A DNA stretch of 13,938 nt from Knufia peltigerae (Eukaryota; Ascomycota; Eurotiomycetes; Chaetothyriales; Trichomeriaceae): NCBI GenBank assembly GCA_030247855.1, contig JAPDRN010000262.1:1-13938 (forward strand), read 5' to 3'. Both the position numbers and the translations under genes were made by a program. This document shows positions 8,205 to 13,938 of the stretch, one piece after another. Numbering within the stretch: the first letter of the stretch is position 1; each line of letters starts with the position of its first letter. A model generated the notes under the pieces. That model searched no databases, was not told the DNA's origin, and worked only from the letters and a program-made list of their open reading frames with translations.

Positions 8205-8462
8205 TCAAACACGATGGTCGGAAATCAGATGGGATGGGAGATGAAACTGAAGTTGGTATGGGAGATGGGATGGAAGTTGGTATGGAAGATCGGATGGAAG
8301 TTGGTATGGGAGATGGGATTGGAGGTGGGATGGGAGATGGGATTGGAGGTGGGATGGGAGATGGGATTGGAGGTGGGATGGGAGATGGGATTGGAGGTGG
8401 GATGGGAGATGGGATTGGAGGTGGGACGGGGAACGATTTGGCTTTTTGTAGTCGTGGCTCAC
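8205..8462 (-). other. Repeat-encoded ORF ending one codon before the 323-aa gene, same frame
   Basis: The minus strand is open for about 85 codons through the minisatellite, encoding (SHLPSHLQ)n, and stops at TGA 8207-8205. One AGA codon follows, then the ATG of the gene at 8201, in the same frame. There is no ATG in this ORF. It could be a fossil N-terminal extension cut off by one stop, leader sequence, or chance, since the 24-bp period cannot introduce stops by expansion. Confidence 0.35.
8243..8434. repeat. 24-bp G-rich minisatellite, eight units
   Basis: Units start at 8243, 8267, 8291, 8315, 8339, 8363, 8387 and 8411. The four units from 8315 to 8410 are identical (GGGATTGGAGGTGGGATGGG plus AGAT). 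The flanking units on both sides are diverged, which suggests recent expansion from the centre. On the plus strand the GGG runs are closely spaced. On the minus strand it reads SHLPSHLQ repeats. It lies directly upstream of the minus-strand gene starting at 8201. Confidence 0.95.
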
Positions 8463-8782
8463 AGTGATTGGAACAAGTGGTTCCTTGGCATTACATCACC
8501 CATGAGTATGCAATGATTGGAGCCTGTGTTCTACTCCATTGGACTTTGTCGCTCGAATCAAGCCGCCCGTAAGTCTGCCTGCCTGCAACCTCCATGGTTG
8601 ACTTTCCACTCTTACAACAATCGAGGCCTTTATATCTGAGAGCACTTCCTCTTTCGCATTAGAAATGAACCATCTACTATCGACTAAGATTATACAGAGT
8701 TTCAAAATCTCAACTAGATCAAAAGTCAGTTCTCAATCTCTCATCGCAAAGTGTGAACATTGATGTGTTTACAGATACGGCA
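8463..8782 (+). promoter_or_regulatory. Upstream region of the small Cys-rich gene
   Basis: No gene is supported here. TTTATATC at 8629-8636 is a candidate TATA element 147 nt before the ATG at 8783. A CT/A-rich leader (CTCAATCTCTCATCGCAAAG) follows. A short GT..CAG segment just before the ATG could be a leader intron but is too short to be confident. Confidence 0.35.
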
Positions 8783-8989
8783 ATGTGCACCCAGTATATG
8801 ACCCAAACTAAAATGCGATGCGGGCATAAAATTGAGAGTCAGGGCATCAAGGCACCATGTCCACAGCACTGCGGCAATTACAAAACAAGCTGGAACTTTG
8901 GGACAACAACCAAGAAACACCCATGTGATGACTGCCAGGCCAATGGCTCCTGGGTCAAGGATGCAAATGGCAAATGGAATAAAGCTTGA
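8783..8989 (+). CDS. Small cysteine-rich protein, 68 aa, zinc-finger-like spacing
   Basis: The ATG at 8783 (context ACGGCAATGTGC) gives 68 residues from MCTQYMTQTKMRCGHK. Six cysteines (positions 2, 13, 26, 30, 48, 51) plus His15 and His29 lie in CGH, CPQHC and CDDC arrangements that could bind zinc. There is no signal peptide, so it is unlikely to be a secreted effector. Small intracellular fungal proteins with an MC-N-CGH start and a later C-rich end are common in ascomycetes, but their role is largely unknown. The C-terminus (WVKDANGKWNKA) is basic. The frame is open upstream to 8753 without an ATG. A TATA-like element lies at 8629-8636. Confidence 0.65.
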   Translation: MCTQYMTQTKMRCGHKIESQGIKAPCPQHCGNYKTSWNFGTTTKKHPCDDCQANGSWVKDANGKWNKA

Positions 8990-9315
8990 AGATCTGTTTT
9001 TGGGCAATCTCCCAAATGAACGGAGTAGTGAGCCTTGGATTGGGCTGCGTCATCCTAATGCTCAGCATCGGAGATTGTTGCCGACCGTTATAGTGGGTTT
9101 ATATAGTAGCTAGCCCCAACCCTTCACATGTGAACTAGTTAAATGAACTCTCATTACGCCGCTATAACAATACCCTTGTACTCCGTACAGCGTTGGCACT
9201 ATATGCGCTAGTACTGACACTCACCTTTCCTCTTCCGTTGCAGCCCTCAGGAGAAACAAACCGTTGCGAGACTACTCCATAGCACCTATCCATCTCCCAA
9301 ACTCCTTTCCAGAAA
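8990..9315 (+). promoter_or_regulatory. Promoter region of the kinase-like gene
   Basis: No gene is seen. TATATAG at 9100-9106 and ACTATATG at about 9198 are candidate TATA elements. A CT-rich leader (CCATCTCCCAAACTCCTTTC) runs to the ATG at 9316. The first part also holds the 3' flank of the small Cys-rich gene. Confidence 0.4.
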
Positions 9316-10269
9316 ATGGATATCATTCACTTGCAAGAAAGATACAAACTTCTAGGATGGGGTGACCTTGGCCACATTTTCGAGCTATCTGACAACATTG
9401 CTCTGAAGTACGCAACATCCAATGACGATCCGCGTTTCGAGGACGAGAACCGAATTTTTGACTTGCTTGAACGCCATCCTCCCTGCCCTCATATCGTCCA
9501 CAGCTTTCTCCGTTTCCCAAATCTAAATTTCATGCAGCGGCTCTCGGGGAATCTTGAGATGCGACTTCGAAGCCGACAAAGAAGAAATTCAGCCACCGAC
9601 CATGTCGTGGAATGTGTTCCTCATCCCGAGCATTTAATTTTAAGATGGGCAAAAGAGTTGACAACGGCTGCAGCTTGGCTCGAATCTCTTGGACTAGCAC
9701 ATGGTGATATTCGACCCTCGAACCTCCTTCTTGATGCCGAAGACCACCTCAAGCTGGCTGACTTTGATAACACACATGCTATTGGGACTGAGGTTGACGT
9801 GGGGAGTGCACCATATTCTAGAGCACTAGGGGATGAAGCTGGTGGCCTCCGAGGCTCTTTTGGTCTTCTAGGTCCACGCACTGAACAATTTGCCATCGGT
9901 TCAGTTTTTTACTATATGGTCAGGGGGTATGAACCATACGATAATCACTACTACGGGGAGGATCACGGTCCTATCACAGTCAATAAGCTGCAGAGAATGG
10001 AATTCCCTGATTTGGACTTAAACGACATAAAGGACCGTATCATTCACGACTGCTGGTATGGGAAATTTGATTGTATCAAGAATCTCGCAAGGACTGTTGG
10101 TTCGCTCGGAAGCCAACATCAAGTTCTGGGAGAGGCATTGAGCCCTCATTTGATTAAAATCAGAAGAGAGGAATGTGAGCAGTATATGACGACTTTAGTT
10201 CCTGCGCCTCTGCCGCTCGCACACCACGGTTCGGGAATACTTGTCGACAGCGGCGCGGTTTTGGATTGA
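9316..10269 (+). CDS. Protein kinase-like protein, 317 aa, with HGD and DFD motifs
   Basis: This is a single intact exon from MDIIHLQERYKLLGWGDLGH to TGA. Motifs appear in kinase order: a glycine-loop-like GWGDLG (14-19), the VAIK-like IALK with Lys31, a candidate helix-C Glu44 (FEDENRIFDLLE), the catalytic loop HGDIRPSNLLL (129-139) with Asp131 and Asn136, and the metal-binding LADFDN with Asp149, where DFG is replaced by DFD. The helix-F-like EQFAIGSVFYYMVRGYEPYD follows. The main catalytic residues are all present, so activity is possible. HRD becomes HGD, which also occurs in divergent fungal kinase-like families. There is no signal peptide or extra domain. At 317 residues it is close to a bare kinase domain. 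Substrate and pathway are unknown. The kinase-fold call is firm; the subfamily is not. Confidence 0.87.
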   Translation: MDIIHLQERYKLLGWGDLGHIFELSDNIALKYATSNDDPRFEDENRIFDLLERHPPCPHIVHSFLRFPNLNFMQRLSGNLEMRLRSRQRRNSATDHVVECVPHPEHLILRWAKELTTAAAWLESLGLAHGDIRPSNLLLDAEDHLKLADFDNTHAIGTEVDVGSAPYSRALGDEAGGLRGSFGLLGPRTEQFAIGSVFYYMVRGYEPYDNHYYGEDHGPITVNKLQRMEFPDLDLNDIKDRIIHDCWYGKFDCIKNLARTVGSLGSQHQVLGEALSPHLIKIRREECEQYMTTLVPAPLPLAHHGSGILVDSGAVLD

Positions 10270-11111
10270 GGCAGAATTCTTCTAGTCGAGACATCGGCTG
10301 ACTCCTTAATCCAGGTAGACTCCCTCGGAACATCATTTGAACGGAATTCGAATGGCCTGATGAAGACTTCCAGAAACAGTTCAGCCGGCCATCCTGCTCC
10401 TTTCTATGTTTCCGATAGCTTGTTCTCGAATTTTAACAGGGATAGGGTCAAGAGGTTGAGAGGGTTATGTTTTCGGAGTCCAACAGGGCCGCACGCGTCA
10501 CAGAGGACGACAGAGTTTGCGTACTTTTCACAAGTTGTCTCCCCTTATTTTGATGGCCCGCGTCGGAATGCGGTATTTCCTTGACGTTGAAGCTGCAGAC
10601 CCCTCTGCAGGTACGTAGCCCGCGCCCTGCATACTCGCCTGGGGAAACTCACGTACAAGAATTGTGACATATTTGGAAGGGGTATAGCTCTGGGGTTACA
10701 CAAGACAAGTGTCCGCTCGACGGTGTAAGAAGTTCTTGCGTTGGGCAGAAAATATGTACAGTATTGTGTCTTTTTGGCTATAGCCGCATTTCCCCCATCG
10801 CGTCCTCGATTCAATACATATCATAAAATACACTGTAATTGAGAGATGCAACAGAAATTCGCAACAGAAACGCCTTCTTTTTTAAGTGCGGCGGCGCTGC
10901 CAAGAATAGTGGCGATTTAAATAACTAAGGTGACTCGGGATAGTTGCCTTCCCCATCAGCAGCGTAGAAATCGCGGATGTCCTCGTTACTGCGTTGCGAA
11001 TACAGTACTTCCTGTTACAGTAGCCAATGCTTCTGATTCAAACGTTTAATCTGGTCAGCGCACACGTTTATGGCGTGACTTTCGAATTCTTAGGCATGGC
11101 GTGGTGCATAT
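10270..11111. other. Intergenic region, no gene supported
   Basis: Frames at 10360-10584 (plus) and 10545-10814 (minus) are open but have irregular composition, no splice or promoter support and mutual overlap. I treat both as chance. TCATAAAATACA at about 10820 could be a 3' processing element. I see no repeat or RNA gene. Confidence 0.5.
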
Positions 11112-13221
11112 ATGGTGATGGATCATTTCAGACCGCAGGTCATCCAAGACAATCCTATCGGGGCCGGCCTCGACACCTTTCGCGATTCATTCAACGCAAC
11201 CTGTCAAAGACTCGGAATTTCGCCCTCCACTGAGATCCTTAGTGAGCTAGAGGAAAGAGGTAACAAAAACCTCCTTCTCTGGTAACGCTACTGACCAGCT
11301 CAGATATAAAATACCTCGCGCTTGATTTAGTTTCCGCCCTACAAAATCTTCCTGGCCGAGGGTCCTTTTCCGGCGATCTTTCCAGATTCTACGCACAGAT
11401 CGATTCTGAACAATTTGACGCCAATTCTGTCATCCCTCTCCTGCGAGATGTCATTAACGAAGCCCCGGACGAAATCCTACTTGCGAAGGCCTACGCCACT
11501 CTCACTGAGTCTACCCCACCACCTCGTCCGCAGGCGCATGTACTTCAAACTCCTTATACGCACAGCACAAGCAGCATTGTCAATTCATCCGAGCAAAGAC
11601 AATATATGGATGACTTGCTAAAAGACGAGATGGGGCCTCTATATATTGGCATACCCGGTTTCTACGAAACGTTTTATGGGAAGATCCCCGGCTTGGAAGA
11701 GAATGCTGCAGCTGTGTTTAACAAATGTCAGGAGGGCGATGTTCCCTTGTATCGAGAGGACGCAGGCTGGACAGATTGGCCAAAAGACGCTCAAGAGAAG
11801 GTTGTGCTGAAATGGTTTGCTCAGCGAGTTTACCTGTTCCAGAACTTCGCCAAAAACCTCGTTTCAGCTCCAAAGTCAACACGAGGTCCCTTAATACGAC
11901 CAAATAAAGCCCTGGAAGGCTCGAGAGCTGGTAGGAAGCCAGACGTTGGCTTTGTGGATGACCTCAATGCCGACGAAGACGCTGTATACCATTGGTCGCA
12001 GGTTCTTGTGCCCGGAGAGCTAAAAAGTAATCCGACATTTGATATGGCCACCAAGACATGGCTCGACCTAGCGAGATATGTTCGAGAGGTGCTGACCGCT
12101 CAGGATAGCCGCCGCTTCGTACTAGGATTCACTCTCTGCGGCTCAATCATGAGGTTATGAGAGTTTGATCGTGTTAGCGGCATTGCTTCGGAGCCATTTA
12201 ATGTCAATAAAGACGGCGCACGGTTTGTCTCAGTGGTCTTGGGGCTTCTCTGGATGGATAAAGAGCAGCTCGGATTTGATCCCACTATTGTGGAATCGAA
12301 TGGTGTTAGGTACATGAAGATTACCCGCGATGACCAAAATGAACGACTTGTACTGGACACCTTAATGAGGCGTGGGACCTCTGTGGTGGGCCGAGCAACA
12401 ACTTGCTGGAAAGCTTATCGAGAAGGCGATGAGTCTAAGGCTCCTCTCGTCATCAAAGATTCGTGGCAATACCCCGAGCGCGACCAAGAAGGGGAATTAC
12501 TGCGAGAGGCAACAGAGAAAGAAGTGGAGAATGTGGCCAGGTACTATCACTATGAAACAGTTCAGGGTGGGAGGCATCGACGACGATGTCCAGACCAATA
12601 TTCGCAAGGTGCTGGATATCTCCAAAGCTGCGAACTTTCTCAGCCAGAGTCGGAAAACCGAGAGCTCGATATTACCGCCGAGCACCCCAGTCTCGCTTGA
12701 GAGCACGGGAAGAGGCCGAAGTTTCAAAGTTCCAAGCAGCATCGGGCGCAAGAGATCATCCAGTTCTATTAATGCCCCAATTCCTCCGGGGAAGCGAACA
12801 TGTTCCACCTCCCCGACCAAAAAGACAATCAGTCTCACCCTCTTGAACCGTGTCCACCGAAGAGTTATTGTGTCTGACTACGGAAAACCTATTTACCAGG
12901 CAAGTTCTTGCGCCATAATGCTGGCCGCGTTAGAAGGTTGGGTAAAAGGTAAGCGATATCACAGTAGATTGCATTCAGTGGCTAGTTGCAGATGAGGAAG
13001 ATTTCCTGGAAACATTAACACAGTACCTCACACCGTACTACAGCCCGCTTTGGCCATGGATAAATAGGCTCCGGAGGGTGGTGTTTCCAAATGGGAGGCG
13101 GAGAAAAGAGGAAGACAAAGGCCTTGCCTCAAAAATGATGTCGATACTGGCTGAAGCACAGAGGGACCCAGACGTCATTACGCACCCCAATGCTTTAGAT
13201 GCCGCAGGCCTCATCTCCTAA
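11112..13221 (+). pseudogene. FunK1-family fungal kinase pseudogene (stop, frameshift, catalytic core missing)
   Basis: The N-terminal part starts at ATG 11112 or 11118 (MDHFRPQVIQDNPIGAGLDT). A 44-nt intron (11260-11303, branch CTACTGAC) joins in phase 1. The frame then runs through typical FunK1 sequence (MGPLYIGIPGFYETFYG, AGRKPDVGFVDD, RRFVLGFTLCGSIMRL) to a TGA at 12158-12160, where the family usually has Trp. Homology continues in frame (EFDRVSGIASEPFNVNKDG) until one surplus base near 12563 shifts it (ETVQ / VGGIDDDVQTN). Near 12949 the sequence jumps from MLAALEGWVK to DEEDFLETLTQYLTPYY and INRLRRVVFPNG. The segment that should carry the catalytic loop and metal-binding Asp is absent. 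A 43-nt GT..CAG segment (12949-12991) would splice across this junction in frame. The gene ends with TAA at 13219-13221. The family assignment rests on recalled consensus. It cannot make an active kinase. Confidence 0.85.
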
Positions 13222-13424
13222 ACGACCGCTGAGACGCTCGATCTTTGCACCACCCCCACTTCGTCAAGTCGAATCACCGTTTCAGCTCCAATGTCGATGG
13301 CCTGTCAGTGTGCAGATGATCCTTGAGAATTTCTATTATGACTCTATGCGAGGAGATGGATAATACAGAATACACGGCGCGGTAAGAATGAGCTATCGTC
13401 TAACGCTCTTAGTTGTTGGCGGTG

Positions 13425-13781
13425 TTAGCTGGATTTGTCTGAGGGATGCTTGGACCTCGCTGGAATATTCTTGATGCAAGAAGGGTCGCAAGAGGCCGCC
13501 GAAAGCCCAAGGCACGGTACCAATGCGGCCAACGCAGATACCCTGACGCCGAATTGTTTACTGCTCTCTAGATGGTCCCAATCGCGGCGGAACAAGTTTT
13601 GGGGTATTTCGCTTCTTTCAAAAGCAGCGACGCTCGTCAAGCCAACCACCTGGACAATATCCGGATCAATAAGAGCGTTTACGTGAAGCTCCTGTCTACG
13701 AATTGTAACCTTCCTGCAGAGCTCTGTCAAATAAGGTCCGCTTGCCAGCGACGGAAGGCAGCCTGAAGCAACTATGGACAA
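13425..13781 (-). CDS. Unresolved coding-like ORF, last exon or remnant, about 118 codons
   Basis: The minus strand is open from a TGA at about 13805 to TAA at 13425. Codons are purine-first and the middle is protein-like (ELHVNALIDPDIVQVVGLTS, then VAAFERSEIPQNLFRRDWDHL). No in-frame ATG exists, so a real gene would need an upstream exon; GATGAGTAG just before the open stretch could supply a 3' splice site. The C-terminal third (CDPSCIKNIPARSKHPSDKSS) looks less ordered. Two shorter plus-strand frames overlap it. I do not recognise the family. Confidence 0.3.
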   Translation of the reverse strand: MSIVASGCLPSLASGPYLTELCRKVTIRRQELHVNALIDPDIVQVVGLTSVAAFERSEIPQNLFRRDWDHLESSKQFGVRVSALAALVPCLGLSAASCDPSCIKNIPARSKHPSDKSS

Positions 13782-13938
13782 GCAAGTGGCATCATGGCCC
13801 CCTACTCATCAACCTGATTCGCCCTGCCGCTCTGCCATCCTGTTTGACCTTGTCGTTAACGAAAGCGAGGACAGAGGCTGTGCACTTGGCAAAATCCCTC
13901 GCCGATGGGTATAAGTACGGTCGCTGACTCTCAATGTG

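Noticed and set aside
5803..8434. CRISPR-like or transposon terminal repeats
   Set aside because: The arrays are contiguous tandem repeats without spacers, and I found no terminal inverted repeats, target-site duplications or transposase.
8099..8516. Plus-strand frames with GMGDGIGG or WEMGLEVG repeats
   Set aside because: The open frame comes from the stop-free 24-bp minisatellite, and the non-repeat part is antisense to exon 1 of the 323-aa gene.
10545..10814. Minus-strand 89-codon frame between the kinase genes
   Set aside because: Biased Arg/Tyr-rich composition, no promoter or splice evidence, and overlap with another chance frame.
13774..13908. Plus-strand ATG opening 45 codons to a GTATAAG donor-like site near the right edge
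   Set aside because: The translation (MDKQVASWPPTHQPDSPC and on) is plausible, but the stretch is too short, overlaps the start of the minus-strand ORF, and the rest lies outside the window.
1..13938. Starship or biosynthetic gene cluster
   Set aside because: No tyrosine-recombinase captain, polyketide/peptide synthase, terpene cyclase signature or oxidoreductase is recognisable in the window.

Overview
The window looks like accessory DNA from a filamentous ascomycete, most likely Eurotiales (Aspergillus/Penicillium-like). This is inferred from very short introns (about 43-82 nt, one of 181 nt) with GT..AG ends and fungal-type branch sites, CT-rich leaders with modest TATA boxes, short intergenic spaces, and a FunK1-type fungal kinase relic. 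There is no bacterial operon structure, and I found no tRNA or rRNA. No species-level call is possible from sequence alone.

Layout, left to right. (1) 1-159, minus: the 5' end of a probable membrane protein that runs off the window. (2) 559-1244: a weak minus-strand ORF and a better plus-strand small protein. (3) 1357-3378, plus: a three-exon orphan gene of about 634 aa with a basic NLS-like patch, a 13-residue tandem repeat and an acidic tail. (4) 3442-5170, minus: a run of small orphan genes, namely a two-exon 213-aa protein with a possible PAZ-like stretch, a 72-aa ORF, and a two-exon 89-aa hydrophilic protein. (5) 5336-6870: poorly resolved. It holds a probable two-exon minus gene, a minisatellite, a membrane-segment ORF, and a stretch open on both strands. 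(6) 6863-7155 plus and 7183-8201 minus: two convergent orphan genes. The second is preceded by a 24-bp G/C-skewed minisatellite related to the one at 5.8 kb but in inverted orientation. (7) 8783-8989, plus: a small Cys-rich protein. (8) 9316-10269, plus: an intact single-exon kinase-like gene with all main catalytic residues but variant HGD and DFD motifs. (9) 11112-13221, plus: a FunK1-family kinase pseudogene with a premature TGA, a +1 frameshift and loss of the catalytic core. (10) 13.4-13.9 kb: an unresolved minus-strand coding-like ORF.

Most genes are orphans whose structure can be read but whose function cannot. No shared pathway is demonstrated. The points most worth a second look are the paired inverted minisatellites, each ending in an in-frame stop just before a gene start; a motif apparently shared by the two larger orphan genes (1357-3378 and 7183-8201); and the decayed FunK1 gene close to an intact, divergent kinase.
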